A DNA stretch of 64,000 nt, from contig JAETSX010000014.1 in assembly GCA_021769425.1 (NCBI GenBank), positions 1-64,000 on the forward strand. Direction: 5' to 3'. Position numbers and translations under genes: made by a program. Position 1 is the stretch's first letter, and each line of letters opens with the position of its first letter. This DNA is from Eubacterium sp. Lineage in GTDB: Bacteria > Bacillota > Clostridia > Lachnospirales > Lachnospiraceae. Below are positions 25,600-35,552 of this stretch, piece after piece. The notes under the pieces are model-generated. The model ran no database searches. It was given only the letters and a program-made list of their open reading frames with translations, and was not told the origin of the DNA.

Positions 25600-27843
25600 T
25601 TATACTTTTTTTAGTTTTGCAAAGGAAGCAAACATTTTTTTCGTCCCTACCCGGTCAAATGCCACTGTCACCTCATAATCTCTGCCTCCTTCCACGATCT
25701 GCAATACTGTCCCTTCTCCGAATTTCATATGCTTCACCCGATCTCCGCTGCCATACTCTAACGTGATCTTATCTGTGCTGCTGCTGGCAAATGAACTGGT
25801 CTGCCTGGACTGATAATTATTTCTGGTACTGAAAATAGGCTTTACCTTAGACGAGGCCTGCCGGAAAGATTGTCCAACAAGTTCTGAGGTTTCTTTTGGC
25901 TTCTGCGGGGACTGCACCATGCCGCCCAACAGCGTGCCGGGAATCTCCTTTACAAAACGGGATACTTTATTATACTGCGTTTCCCCTCGAATCATACGCT
26001 GTTTTGCACAAGTAATCGTCAAACCTGTCATTGCGCGGGTAATTCCCACATAACACAACCTCCGCTCTTCCTCTATTTCAGAAGGATCGTCTGAAATAAT
26101 GGTCATATAACTGGGAAACATACCATCTTCCATCCCGGCCAAATATACATTCGGAAATTCCAATCCCTTAGCGCTATGTAACGTCATCAATACTACATAA
26201 TCACTGCCCTCCTGCAGATTGTCAATGTCCGCAACCAGAGCCACCATCTCCAAAAATCCGCTCAACGTAGGCGCCTCTTCTGATTCTTCGTAAGCAACCG
26301 CCTTACTAATCAGCTCGTCAATATTTTCAATCCGGGCCTTGGCCTCATCGGAGCCTTCCGCCTCTAATTCTGACACATACCCTGTTTCTTCTATAATTTC
26401 CTGCAGCAGTTTGGATACTCCCAAATATTCCACCTTACTCCGCATGGTCTGGATGAAATTCACAAAAGGCCTGATTTTCACACCGGCTTTGCCAATGGTA
26501 GAAATCTCATCGGCTGCACGCAACGCTTGATAAAAACTCAGTCCCTGTTCCTCTGCATAAGTCTGCACACGCCCTAAGGTTGTTGCTCCGATCCCGCGCT
26601 TTGGCACATTGATAATCCTGCGGACCGCCAGATCATCCCTCCCATTGTCTATGGTCTTTAAATATGCCAGCAAATCTTTGATTTCCTTTCTGGCATAGAA
26701 ATTAATGCCGCCGACAATTTTGTAGGGAATATTTGATACTACAAATTTTTCTTCAAAAAGACGAGACTGCGCATTGGTCCGATAGAGAACTGCACAGTCA
26801 CCGTAATGACCTCCCTCCTCGCTGACCTTCTTTCTGATGTCTGCTGCAATATAATCAGCCTCTTCATATGCCGTCTCAAACTGCCGGAAATTAATTTTCT
26901 CTCCTTCCTGGTGATCCGTCCACAGCGCTTTTTCTTTTCTTCCCACATTATTGGCAATGACACTATTTGCAGCATTTAAAATATTCTGAGTGGAACGGTA
27001 ATTCTGTTCCAGTTTAATTACTTTGGCATCCGGATATATCTCTTCAAAATTCAGAATATTCTTAATATTGGCGCCCCGGAATTTATATATGGACTGATCA
27101 TCGTCTCCCACCACACACAGATTCCGGTATTTATCTGCCAGCAGCTTAATCAGGTGAAACTGAGCCGTGTTAGTATCCTGATACTCGTCCACCATTATAT
27201 AGCGGAAACGCTCCTGGTAGTAATCCAACACTTCTGCATCATTCTGGAAAAGCTCCACCGTTTTCACAATCAAATCATCAAAATCCAATGCATTGTTCTT
27301 CCGAAGGGCCGCTTGATATTCCCGGTAAACAGCCGCCTGCTTCTCTTTAGCAAAATCACCTGCTGCACGCAAGGTAAATTCCTCCGGAGAAATCAATTCA
27401 TCCTTGGCGGAAGAAATCACACTCAGAAAACTTTTTTCCTTATAAATCTTCGTATCTATCTGGAGGCGTTTACAGATATCTTTCATCAATATTTTCTGAT
27501 CATCCGAATCATAAATTGTAAAATTCGTGTCATACCCCAAACGGTCAATATGCCGTCTTAAAATTCTCACACAGGTGGAATGAAACGTAGACACCCAGAT
27601 ACTCTCGGAACCGAATCCGACCAGGCTGTCAATACGCTCCCGCATCTCCCCCGCCGCCTTATTGGTGAAAGTAATCGCCATAATATGCCAGGGATTCACG
27701 CCCTTTTCCTCGATCAGATAAGACGCCCTGTGAGTCAGCACTCTGGTCTTTCCTGAACCTGCGCCGGCCAAAATCAGCACCGGGCCTTCCGTGTGAAATA
27801 CCGCCTCCTGCTGCATGGAATTTAAATTATCATACATACTCAT
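25600..27843 (-). CDS. pcrA: ATP-dependent DNA helicase PcrA (UvrD family)
   Basis: A 747-residue SF1A helicase used in repair and replication-conflict resolution. Motifs: Walker A ILAGAGSGKTRVL near residue 25, motif II VDEYQDTN, DDQSIYKFRGA, QNYRSTQNIL, and the later VLMTLHSAKGLEFPNVYLAG and VGITRAMTGLT. The C-terminal PcrA-type tail ends with a Tudor-like GDRVKHMKFGEGTVLQIVEG. The start is the ATG at 27843, with AGAGGA before it, rather than the ATG at 27858. Confidence 0.96.
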   Translation of the reverse strand: MSMYDNLNSMQQEAVFHTEGPVLILAGAGSGKTRVLTHRASYLIEEKGVNPWHIMAITFTNKAAGEMRERIDSLVGFGSESIWVSTFHSTCVRILRRHIDRLGYDTNFTIYDSDDQKILMKDICKRLQIDTKIYKEKSFLSVISSAKDELISPEEFTLRAAGDFAKEKQAAVYREYQAALRKNNALDFDDLIVKTVELFQNDAEVLDYYQERFRYIMVDEYQDTNTAQFHLIKLLADKYRNLCVVGDDDQSIYKFRGANIKNILNFEEIYPDAKVIKLEQNYRSTQNILNAANSVIANNVGRKEKALWTDHQEGEKINFRQFETAYEEADYIAADIRKKVSEEGGHYGDCAVLYRTNAQSRLFEEKFVVSNIPYKIVGGINFYARKEIKDLLAYLKTIDNGRDDLAVRRIINVPKRGIGATTLGRVQTYAEEQGLSFYQALRAADEISTIGKAGVKIRPFVNFIQTMRSKVEYLGVSKLLQEIIEETGYVSELEAEGSDEAKARIENIDELISKAVAYEESEEAPTLSGFLEMVALVADIDNLQEGSDYVVLMTLHSAKGLEFPNVYLAGMEDGMFPSYMTIISDDPSEIEEERRLCYVGITRAMTGLTITCAKQRMIRGETQYNKVSRFVKEIPGTLLGGMVQSPQKPKETSELVGQSFRQASSKVKPIFSTRNNYQSRQTSSFASSSTDKITLEYGSGDRVKHMKFGEGTVLQIVEGGRDYEVTVAFDRVGTKKMFASFAKLKKV

Positions 27844-27991
27844 ATTTTTTCCTCTCATATCTCAAACATATGTTTATTATAGTAAATTTTCCGTCATTTT
27901 TCAACCTGTTTTCCACCATCTTCCAGAAAAAATAACAAAACACTTGTTATCCGGTTTTTATTACTATATAATATACTCTGAGGTGAAATAA

Positions 27992-28699
27992 ATGACAATA
28001 GATAATAAAGACTTACTGAATAGTATTCTGGACAGTCTTGCCCGCATTGATTACATTAAACCGGAAGAACTCCCGAACATAGATTTGTACATGGACCAGG
28101 TCACTACCTTTATGGATGATCGGCTTTCCATATCAAAACGCCATTCAGAGGACAAGATACTGACAAAAACAATGATTAACAACTATGCCAAGAACAACCT
28201 GCTCCCTCCCCCGGTCAAAAAGAAATATTCCAAAGAACATCTCCTGGCGTTGATTTTTATTTACTATTTGAAAAATATTTTAAGCATCGGAGATATACAG
28301 GCTATTCTGAATCCCATTACCGACCGGTATTTTGCTTCTGATTCAGATCTCAATCTGGAAAGTATCTACTCTGAGGTATTTCGCCTTGAAGAGTCCGAAA
28401 TCCAAAACATGCAAAAAGATATCGCCCGAAAGTACCATACCAGTCAGCAGACCTTTGCTGCTCTCTCCGGGGAAGAACAGGAACGTCTGCAGCGTTTTTC
28501 TTTCCTTTGTATGCTGAGTTTTGACGTTTACATCAAAAAACAATTAATTGAGAAATTAATTGATGCAAAAATCCCCATGGAGGACAAATCTGCCGCAAAA
28601 CGCGCCAAAAACTCTGCGGAGGACAAACTGTCCGGAAAGAGAACGAAATCTTCTGAAGATAAACCCACCGCAAAACGCGCCAAAAATTCCGACAAATAA
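27992..28699 (+). CDS. DUF1836 domain protein
   Basis: A 235-residue protein with an N-terminal DUF1836 domain, which resembles a MerR-type DNA-binding fold (LTKTMINNYAKNNLLPPPVKKKYSKEH). It is presumably a transcription regulator; the target is unknown. GAGGTG lies before the ATG. The C-terminal 40 residues are three diverged copies of a 12-13-residue basic repeat (EDKSAAKRAKNS), another example of in-frame repeat growth in this genome. A bidirectional terminator follows. Confidence 0.85.
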   Translation: MTIDNKDLLNSILDSLARIDYIKPEELPNIDLYMDQVTTFMDDRLSISKRHSEDKILTKTMINNYAKNNLLPPPVKKKYSKEHLLALIFIYYLKNILSIGDIQAILNPITDRYFASDSDLNLESIYSEVFRLEESEIQNMQKDIARKYHTSQQTFAALSGEEQERLQRFSFLCMLSFDVYIKKQLIEKLIDAKIPMEDKSAAKRAKNSAEDKLSGKRTKSSEDKPTAKRAKNSDK

Positions 28700-28717
28700 T
28701 TTCTATACCTAAAACAG

Positions 28718-28757
28718 AAAATGTCCGGCTATTGAACGTACAGTAACCGGACATTTT
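28718..28757. terminator. Bidirectional terminator after the DUF1836 gene
   Basis: AAAATGTCCGG and CCGGACATTTT form an 11 bp perfect stem with an 18-base loop. Confidence 0.8.
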
Positions 28758-28849
28758 CAGCTTATTGTCTTTTTCCGTTTTACAGCCCTGTTCTCCTATT
28801 TCGGCAGCGTCTGTTCTGCGTCTTACTGATTGTTCCTGTCAGCCTAAGG

Positions 28850-29152
28850 CTAATCCTCATTCTGATCCATTCCCGTTCTGGCAAAGACCATATCATAGCC
28901 GTCATTTCCATAATTCAGGGAACGGTTTACTCTGCTGATTGTAGCCGTAGAAGCTCCTGTCTTCTCTGCAATATCCAGATATGTTTTCTGCGCCCTGAGC
29001 ATCCTTGCCACCTCAAACCGCTGGGACAGTGACAGCAATTCATTCACTGTGCATACATCCTCAAAAAAGGTATAACATTCTTCCTTATTTTCCAGGCTCA
29101 GTATTGCTTCAAATAAATGATCTACGGCTTCTGTCCTTAATTTTTTGCTCAT
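28850..29152 (-). CDS. yerC: YerC/YecD family TrpR-related protein
   Basis: A 100-residue predicted DNA-binding protein of the TrpR/YerC group. The HTH region is VARMLRAQKTYLDIAEKTGASTATISRVNRSLNYG. The length and the ending typical of the family (GNDGYDMVFAR) are present. Regulation targets are not known; despite the TrpR relation it does not generally bind tryptophan. It stands as a single gene. Confidence 0.92.
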   Translation of the reverse strand: MSKKLRTEAVDHLFEAILSLENKEECYTFFEDVCTVNELLSLSQRFEVARMLRAQKTYLDIAEKTGASTATISRVNRSLNYGNDGYDMVFARTGMDQNED

Positions 29153-29263
29153 ATGCCATTCTCCTTTATGTAATACTCCTTTTATTATTCTGTCTTATAA
29201 ATGCTTCTCTGTTGATTTTATCATACTAAAGTTATGAAGTAAATACATATTTTTAATTGTATG

Positions 29264-29986
29264 CTACACCAGTTCTCCTCTGTTGATATATTCCTTTAAC
29301 AGTTCACGATGATAATTTACTACCAGTTCCTCCGGAAATCCAACCATTTCCAGCATTTCTTCTGCAAATTCATGATTTCCCACCAGCACATCTGCGTGGG
29401 CGTCTGAGTTCATTGCCACCGGAACCTTCCAAACCATACACAACTGCAGCATTTCTCTGTATCGTTCCCGGGGATCTCCCCGAAAACTCGTCGGGGACAA
29501 GGATGCATTATTCACTTCCAGCAGTACATGATAGTCTTTCGCCGCTTTTACCAGCCTTTCATAATCAATGGGAAAACGCACATCATCCGGATGGGCGATG
29601 ATATTGATATAAGGACTCTTCATGGCTCCCACATAAGCATCTGTATTCTCTTCTGCCGTTCCCGACAGATAACAAGGCAGATGAATGCTGGCCAGCGTCA
29701 AATCCATCTCCCGCAACAATGATTCCGGCAAATCCACATGTCCCGCATAATCAAGAATATTCAGCTCTGCGCCGTATAATACCCTCATATCCTTGTACCT
29801 TCTCGGCAGTACCCGAAAGTTTGAAAAATACATATTGTGGCAGCTCCCCGGCATGGCAGGGGCATGTTCCGTAATCCCATAAATCTCAAGCCCCTTCTCC
29901 CATGCCGCCTGTATCATCTCATTGCGGGTATTATAGGCATGTCCGCTCATAGTCGTGTGTGTATGCAAATCCATTTTATCCAGCAT
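29264..29986 (-). CDS. PHP-domain phosphatase, YcdX type
   Basis: A 240-residue metal-dependent phosphoesterase. The PHP metal ligands are visible: DLHTHTTMSGHA at the start, TEHAPAMPG, ASIHLP, AHPDD and NSDAH. Length and order fit the YcdX/YtvH-like group of phosphatases. The ATG at 29986 follows AGAGGAAAAAT; a longer frame from 30016 is less likely. Its physiological substrate cannot be told. The 44 bp tandem array lies 50 bases upstream. Confidence 0.88.
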   Translation of the reverse strand: MLDKMDLHTHTTMSGHAYNTRNEMIQAAWEKGLEIYGITEHAPAMPGSCHNMYFSNFRVLPRRYKDMRVLYGAELNILDYAGHVDLPESLLREMDLTLASIHLPCYLSGTAEENTDAYVGAMKSPYINIIAHPDDVRFPIDYERLVKAAKDYHVLLEVNNASLSPTSFRGDPRERYREMLQLCMVWKVPVAMNSDAHADVLVGNHEFAEEMLEMVGFPEELVVNYHRELLKEYINRGELV

Positions 29987-30037
29987 ATTTTTCCTCTTTT
30001 CTATCTTGCATTTCATCCTTACATTTTAGCCGTTTTA

Positions 30038-30301
30038 CTCTGAAATTGCAAGACAATCGGAACTTTCAAACGATTCATTTCTTCTGAAATTGCTAAATAA
30101 CTGAACCTTTCAAATGGCATATTTCTTCTGAAATTGTAAAACAGCCGAACCTTTCAAACGGCATATCTCTTCTGAAATTGCTAAATAACTGAACCTTTCA
30201 AACGGCATATTTTTTCTGAAATTGTAAAATAACTGAACCTTTCAAACGGCATATTTCTTCTGAAATTGCTAAATAATCGGACTTTGCGAATGGCACACAT
30301 T
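30038..30301. repeat. 44 bp tandem array, six copies
   Basis: Units begin at 30038, 30082, 30126, 30170, 30214 and 30258 with the core TTCTGAAATTG..AAATAACTGAACCTTTCAAACGGCATATTTC (given in variable form). The copies are contiguous with no unique spacers. The array fills the gap between two divergent genes, so both promoters must lie in or next to it. Confidence 0.92.
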
Positions 30302-30361
30302 CTTTTATTTTTACATACTCTAATACAAATAGAGCAGAACCATTACCTGAATGGAGGAATT

Positions 30362-31453
30362 ATGAAAAAAAATCTATTACGTGCTATTTCTCTGGCAATA
30401 TGCCTCACTGTACTTCTGATAACCGTCTGCGGATGTTCCGGAAAAACGAAGACTTCGGAAAAAAAGTCCTCAGGCGCTGCTTCCAATAAAACCCTTGACA
30501 AAGCTTCCGATGAACCCTCAAAAAAATCTACTGAAACAGCGCCAGTGGATGTCACTTTAAACGAGGTTGCACACTCAATTTTTTACGCACCTATGTATGT
30601 TGCCATTGAGCAGGGATATTTTGAAGAAGAGGGCATCAATCTGACCCTTGTTACCGGATTCGGCGCAGATAAGACCATGACAGCCGTACTATCTGGAGAA
30701 GCAGATATCGGATTTATGGGACCGGAGACCACCGTTTATACTTACAATGAAGGTTCCACAGACTACGTGGTCAATTTTGCTCAGCTTACCCAGCGCGCCG
30801 GCAATTTCTTAGTAGCCCGGGAAGAACTGCCCGATTTTAACTGGTCCGATTTATGCGGTAAGGAAGTATTAGGCGGCAGAAAAGGCGGTATGCCTGAAAT
30901 GGTTTTTGAATATATTCTACGGCAAAATAACATCGACCCTTCCACAGATCTTTCCATTGATCAGAGCATTGATTTCGGCTCCACTGCCGCTGCATTCTCA
31001 GGCGGCAAAGGAGATTTCTCCGTTGAATTTGAACCCGGCGCAACTGCACTTGAAACGGAGGGAGCCGGATATGTGGTCGCTTCTCTGGGCGTTGATTCCG
31101 GCTATGTCCCTTATACCGCTTTCAGCGCCAAAAACAGCTATATGGAACAGAACCCTGAAATCATACAAAAATTCACCAATGCCCTTCAGAAAGGCATGGA
31201 TTATACCCTCGCACACACACCGGAAGAAATCGCCAAAGCCATTGCGCCTCAATTCAAGGAAACAGATATGGAAACACTGACTTCCATTGTATCCAGATAT
31301 CACCAACAGGATACCTGGAAAGAGAACCTAATTTTTGAAAAATCCAGCTTCGATTTGCTTCTCGATATCCTCTCAGAATCCGGAGAGCTTACAGACCGGC
31401 CGGAATGGAAAGATTTAGTCACTACCTCCTTTGCTGAAAAAGCGGCAGAATAA
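30362..31453 (+). CDS. ABC transporter substrate-binding lipoprotein, NMT1/THI5-like
   Basis: A 363-residue extracellular binding protein. A signal peptide with lipobox-like TVCGCSG leads to a Lys/Ser-rich linker and a NMT1/SsuA-type domain (VAHSIFYAPMYVAIEQGYFEE split as usual, and LVTGFGADKTMTAVLSGEADIGFMGPE). Family members bind sulfonates, nitrate or thiamine-pyrimidine precursors. The ATG at 30362 has GGAGGAATT before it. No permease or ATPase gene is adjacent. The only matching family genes in the window are the broken ATPase and permease at 5.4-6.8 kb, so they may have formed one system. Confidence 0.88.
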   Translation: MKKNLLRAISLAICLTVLLITVCGCSGKTKTSEKKSSGAASNKTLDKASDEPSKKSTETAPVDVTLNEVAHSIFYAPMYVAIEQGYFEEEGINLTLVTGFGADKTMTAVLSGEADIGFMGPETTVYTYNEGSTDYVVNFAQLTQRAGNFLVAREELPDFNWSDLCGKEVLGGRKGGMPEMVFEYILRQNNIDPSTDLSIDQSIDFGSTAAAFSGGKGDFSVEFEPGATALETEGAGYVVASLGVDSGYVPYTAFSAKNSYMEQNPEIIQKFTNALQKGMDYTLAHTPEEIAKAIAPQFKETDMETLTSIVSRYHQQDTWKENLIFEKSSFDLLLDILSESGELTDRPEWKDLVTTSFAEKAAE

Positions 31454-31554
31454 TCCAGAGCTGTAAACCCAAGGCCAAACGTCAAAAAACCCGCTCTGAC
31501 AAAAAGACAAAATCTACGCTGACAAAACATTGAATTCAATCCTTATACAGGTCT

Positions 31555-31604
31555 GACAGAGAGAAAACGTTTCTGTAAAACCCACAGAACGTTTTCTCTC
31601 TGTC
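31555..31604. terminator. Strong bidirectional terminator between convergent genes
   Basis: GACAGAGAGAAAACGTT and AACGTTTTCTCTCTGTC form a 17 bp perfect stem between the binding-protein gene and the end of the pilus operon. Confidence 0.88.
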
Positions 31605-31617
31605 ACCCATTATCCCG

Positions 31618-34600
31618 TCATTTCCGGCAATAAGAGAACTCCGTCAGAAAATCTTGTTCTTTTCCCTGTCCGTTCCCTGACATCCATTCCTGTACTGCCT
31701 GCACATCCTCATGGGAAAACTTCCAGGTTTCCATGGCTGTTTCATTTTCTAACGCCTGTTTCAGATACGCATAATTCTCAGGCTCTCGCCAAACAGAATT
31801 TCTTTCCAAGGTATCCAGATATTTTTCAGAAATATATCGGACGTAATATTTTGGCATCTCAGCTATGGCTGCCTCTTCATCCACTATCTCCAATTTTACT
31901 GTTTTGTAAGAAGTTTTTTTGTAGGCATCAGTTACCTGATAAATAATCTCAAATTCTGCTCTGGATTCTGTCTGCATCTTAATTACCTGGCCGTCAAAAT
32001 CTTTCAGCTTCAGTTTATCCGTGAGAATTCCGTCTTCTGCATCCTGAGCCTTTGCTCTTTTCACCAGAATCTCTTCTGTAATTTCCCCTTTGTTTGCTTC
32101 TTCCTTAAAATAATAAAAAATATCTTCACTGTTGATCTCCGGATAATTGTTATACTTCACCTTTACCGGAAATTCCTCTTCGGTGGTATTTCCATTGGAA
32201 TCTGTCACAGAAAAAGTCACCAGCACGTCCACTGCTTCCCCTTTTTCCAGTTTCAGATAATACGTATCCATCATAAAATCCTTTGGCACATCTTTTTTGT
32301 ATACTTTCTCATAAGACGGTTGGCTCCCATTCCGAGATTTTGGATAAGTAATTTTGACAATCTTCACTTTGTCATTCAAATCTGGCTGATAGGGCCTGTT
32401 TTCTTTATGATTATCCTCTTCGTCATGGGCGGTCAGACAATTGATTAAATCTTCCTTGCCGACCTCCTCTCCTTCATAAAATTCCAGACTTCTTCCCGGC
32501 GTTACCGCAATCGTAGGATATGCATTCCACATGGCCAAAAAATTAATATATTCCAGTGAATGATCCCCCGTTTTGCCTGGACGTTCCACCTGGTAAGAGG
32601 ATAATGCCTCCCAGGTTCTGTTCAAAACCGCCTGTTCTTCCTCAGCCTGTTTGTAAATTTGCAAAGCCAACTCCCGGCCCTGTTCCTGAAAGGGTCTTCC
32701 GGCGCTCAACCGCCATCCTGTAAATCCATACTTTACTTTGCAGTCATAGGGCTTCCCATCCCCGGTACGCTTCGTTTTCCTTTCTTCCCTGGAAAATCCA
32801 TTTTGCCTAAACTGATACATATTTTCCATTGGAACATCATATTCCAGTATATTTCTGCCGGATGTGGCTCCATTTCCGCTGTATGCCATGTTCACATTCC
32901 CATACTGATAATACCGGTATACCGTTCCCGGAGACTGAATATTTTTCAGTTCGCTGCAACCTGTATACCGATACAGAGAATATGCCGTATCCACAGTTCC
33001 CCATAAACTGCCTGCAATAGAGCCGCCCTGAGCGATTTCCCTTTTCTCCTTTGTTCCAAGTTTCGCCAGCATACGGAATCTGCCGTCCTTAAAATACACG
33101 GTCCGGTCACAGAGAACCTCGCCCACACATGACACTTTCAACTGATAGGCCGCTCCTTCCTGCGGCGTTAACGGCAGAAAAACGGTTTGTGTGTTCCCGG
33201 AAGAACCGGATGCAGAACTTCCTGCCGCTGCAGAACAGAATTGACCTACCACCGTTCCCGCCGGTTTCCCAGTAAGGGATGCTATAATTCCCGTCTGCTC
33301 CGACTTTACAACCACCTGCCCCTGTTCCAGGGCAAGAAGAATTCCTGTCTTTTCCCTGTCGTCTCCTGCCGTTTTCTCAAAATCACAGGGGACATCTGCA
33401 TAATCCTCACAGGACATCAGGCAATGATAGCGGGCATACCAAGAGCCATTGCCGAGTTGTTTATAATCTGCAATTCCTGCTGAAGTCATTTTCCCCGTCC
33501 CGTCAATCATCTGGGTTCCGCCTGTCACCGCACTATAATACCCCTGAAAAACATAACCGCTTTTTTTAGGAACCGCAATGCTTCCCGTTCTGTTTCTGTC
33601 CTTTAAAATGCCGGTGCATCTTTTATCCAGATACCACCCATTTTCATATTTTTCATACACGGCTTCCGTTCCTTTGGATTCTAAACCTGTCAGCCTTGGT
33701 TCCAATGTGATCGTATAAAGATTCGGTTCCCACTGGGCATACAACCGCCGGCTTCTGTCTCCGGTTCTTAAGTCGGAAGCATAATCCAGCATCCCATATG
33801 CCTGGTTTTCATGATAAGATGTTCCCGTGCCGTTTGCGGCAGTGTTCCATTCTGCTCCTGCACGTTTAGAATATCCTGTTTTTGCCAGACCAAAGGATGC
33901 GAACTTCTCCGGTGCGCTGGCAGGCGTCTCATAATTCCAGTGATTCACATAAGTTCCAATTTGATAAGGTTTCCCCGCAGATGTTCCGCCATTTGCATCA
34001 TATGTCACAGACAATTTATTGGGCAGCCATTGAGCATACATTGTTACTGTCCCTTTATGAACGTCTGTCAGATTCTTTACGCTCTGTTCCTCTTCGCAGC
34101 TTGTTCCTTTTCCGTTGGAAAGCATATTCCATCCGGCAAACGTATACCCCTCCCGGATAAAACTGTTTTTCCGCAAGTTAAGATCCTCGTCGTAAACAGC
34201 TGCCTGCGATTTCATGGTTCCGGTTCCCCCGTTGGCATCATATTTCACCGTATACTGATTGGGCTTCAGATAGAATCCATACATAGAATGATGAAATTCT
34301 CCGGATGCCCCGTAATTCGTCATTCCCACATTATTGGTGTCAATGGCAAACTTAAAGTACCCGTCTCCTGTCCAGGAAGCTTCCCCTTCATCCAGTTTTG
34401 AATCCTTCTTCTGTATCTGACTATTTTCTTTCTCTATATCCATTCCTTTCATATCACGAAATACAGAATTATCAAAGTACATCCGATATCCTTTCACCGT
34501 ATAATTGAGTTTTCCGCAAAGCATATAATATCGTTCCTTGTAGGGATATCCCTGGGGTCTCAGTTCCTCCAGATTCGGAGCCGGCTCTCCCATAACCGGA

Positions 34601-35532
34601 TTCGTTCCCAGTCCATCCTGCCTTGTTTTCTCCCAGCTTTTACCTTTTTCAATTTGAAGGGAATAATTATCTTTTTCATTGCTGGCTTTGTCTCCCCGCA
34701 CAACAATCCATTCCATGACATGATCAAGTTCTTCTTTGGGCATTCTTCCTATGTATGTCATTTCCCAGGTAATGTCCTGCGATTTCTGGGCAGTCAGCCT
34801 CGGAACACTCATGCTCAGTTTATACCAGTGCCCCTTTTCTGCACTCTCTCCCTGTTTCCTCACAAAGATGTAGAAATACCCGTTATTCGTAACATACTTT
34901 TCATTTTCTGCGGCTCTCGCTGCTGCAAATACCGGCAGATTTACCTCTTCGGAAAACAGCATGGACTCGTCTGATTTGTCAAAGCTTTTCCAACTGTCTG
35001 CATCCTCCCAAAGCCGCTCCTGTTTCTTTGATCCCTCCTGCTTTTGAGCTGCCTCTCCCTGCAAAAATTCTTCCTGGTCTGAAACATCCCCTTCCTGTTC
35101 CGAAACATTTTCTCCTTGTTCCGATGAGACATCTTCTCCTTGTTCCAAAATATTTTCTCTCTGTTTGGATACTTCTTTTCCCTGTTCCAAAACATTTTCT
35201 CTCTGTTTGGATACTTCTTTTCCCTGTTCCGAAACATTTTCTCTCTGTTTGGATACTTCTTTTCCCTGTTCCGAAACATTTTCTCTCTGTTTGGATACAT
35301 TCTTTTCCTCCTCAGATACTTTCTGCTCCAAAACAACATTTTCTTCCCGAGATATTTCGTTCGGATTTGTTTCCTTTTTCCCTCTCCCTTTTTGCAAATC
35401 CGGCTTCTCCGGTTTTTCCTCCGTCACGCTGACCAGTTCTGTTCTGTCCGATCCCGTTTCCGCTTTCGGAACATGTACAGTTCCCGTCAGCAGTGCAAAG
35501 GACAAAAGCAAACCTACTATCCTGCTTCCCAT
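31618..35532 (-). CDS. Giant surface protein with InlB-type repeats, last gene of the pilus operon
   Basis: A 1304-residue secreted protein. A signal peptide (IVGLLLSFALLTGTVHV) is followed by a highly charged, coiled region of 14-residue repeats (VSKQRENVSEQGKE, about 65-165). A beta-rich domain comes next, then tandem InlB/Listeria-Bacteroides repeats (YDANGGTGTMKS...GYTFAGWN...YAQW, from about 430). Its C-terminal half ends in cadherin/DUF5011-like modules (VTFSVTDSNGNTTEEEFPVKV, IIYQVTDAYKKTSYKTVKL). There is no LPXTG motif, membrane anchor or cell-wall-binding repeat at the C-terminus. It begins 20 bases after a pseudopilin gene with AAGGAGGAAGT in front, so it probably belongs to the pilus system as an adhesin or tip component; that is inference. 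Confidence 0.8.
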   Translation of the reverse strand: MGSRIVGLLLSFALLTGTVHVPKAETGSDRTELVSVTEEKPEKPDLQKGRGKKETNPNEISREENVVLEQKVSEEEKNVSKQRENVSEQGKEVSKQRENVSEQGKEVSKQRENVLEQGKEVSKQRENILEQGEDVSSEQGENVSEQEGDVSDQEEFLQGEAAQKQEGSKKQERLWEDADSWKSFDKSDESMLFSEEVNLPVFAAARAAENEKYVTNNGYFYIFVRKQGESAEKGHWYKLSMSVPRLTAQKSQDITWEMTYIGRMPKEELDHVMEWIVVRGDKASNEKDNYSLQIEKGKSWEKTRQDGLGTNPVMGEPAPNLEELRPQGYPYKERYYMLCGKLNYTVKGYRMYFDNSVFRDMKGMDIEKENSQIQKKDSKLDEGEASWTGDGYFKFAIDTNNVGMTNYGASGEFHHSMYGFYLKPNQYTVKYDANGGTGTMKSQAAVYDEDLNLRKNSFIREGYTFAGWNMLSNGKGTSCEEEQSVKNLTDVHKGTVTMYAQWLPNKLSVTYDANGGTSAGKPYQIGTYVNHWNYETPASAPEKFASFGLAKTGYSKRAGAEWNTAANGTGTSYHENQAYGMLDYASDLRTGDRSRRLYAQWEPNLYTITLEPRLTGLESKGTEAVYEKYENGWYLDKRCTGILKDRNRTGSIAVPKKSGYVFQGYYSAVTGGTQMIDGTGKMTSAGIADYKQLGNGSWYARYHCLMSCEDYADVPCDFEKTAGDDREKTGILLALEQGQVVVKSEQTGIIASLTGKPAGTVVGQFCSAAAGSSASGSSGNTQTVFLPLTPQEGAAYQLKVSCVGEVLCDRTVYFKDGRFRMLAKLGTKEKREIAQGGSIAGSLWGTVDTAYSLYRYTGCSELKNIQSPGTVYRYYQYGNVNMAYSGNGATSGRNILEYDVPMENMYQFRQNGFSREERKTKRTGDGKPYDCKVKYGFTGWRLSAGRPFQEQGRELALQIYKQAEEEQAVLNRTWEALSSYQVERPGKTGDHSLEYINFLAMWNAYPTIAVTPGRSLEFYEGEEVGKEDLINCLTAHDEEDNHKENRPYQPDLNDKVKIVKITYPKSRNGSQPSYEKVYKKDVPKDFMMDTYYLKLEKGEAVDVLVTFSVTDSNGNTTEEEFPVKVKYNNYPEINSEDIFYYFKEEANKGEITEEILVKRAKAQDAEDGILTDKLKLKDFDGQVIKMQTESRAEFEIIYQVTDAYKKTSYKTVKLEIVDEEAAIAEMPKYYVRYISEKYLDTLERNSVWREPENYAYLKQALENETAMETWKFSHEDVQAVQEWMSGNGQGKEQDFLTEFSYCRK
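35090..35310. repeat. 42 bp in-frame tandem array in the giant protein gene
   Basis: About five units of 42 bp (core CTCTGTTTGGATACTTCTTT then TCCCTGTTCCGAAACATTTT) encode the 14-residue repeat VSKQRENVSEQGKE. Diverged units flank them (ENILEQGEDVSSEQG, ENVSEQEGDVSDQEE). The copies are nearly identical, which suggests recent expansion. Confidence 0.88.
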
Positions 35533-35552
35533 ACTTCCTCCTTGCTTACAAT

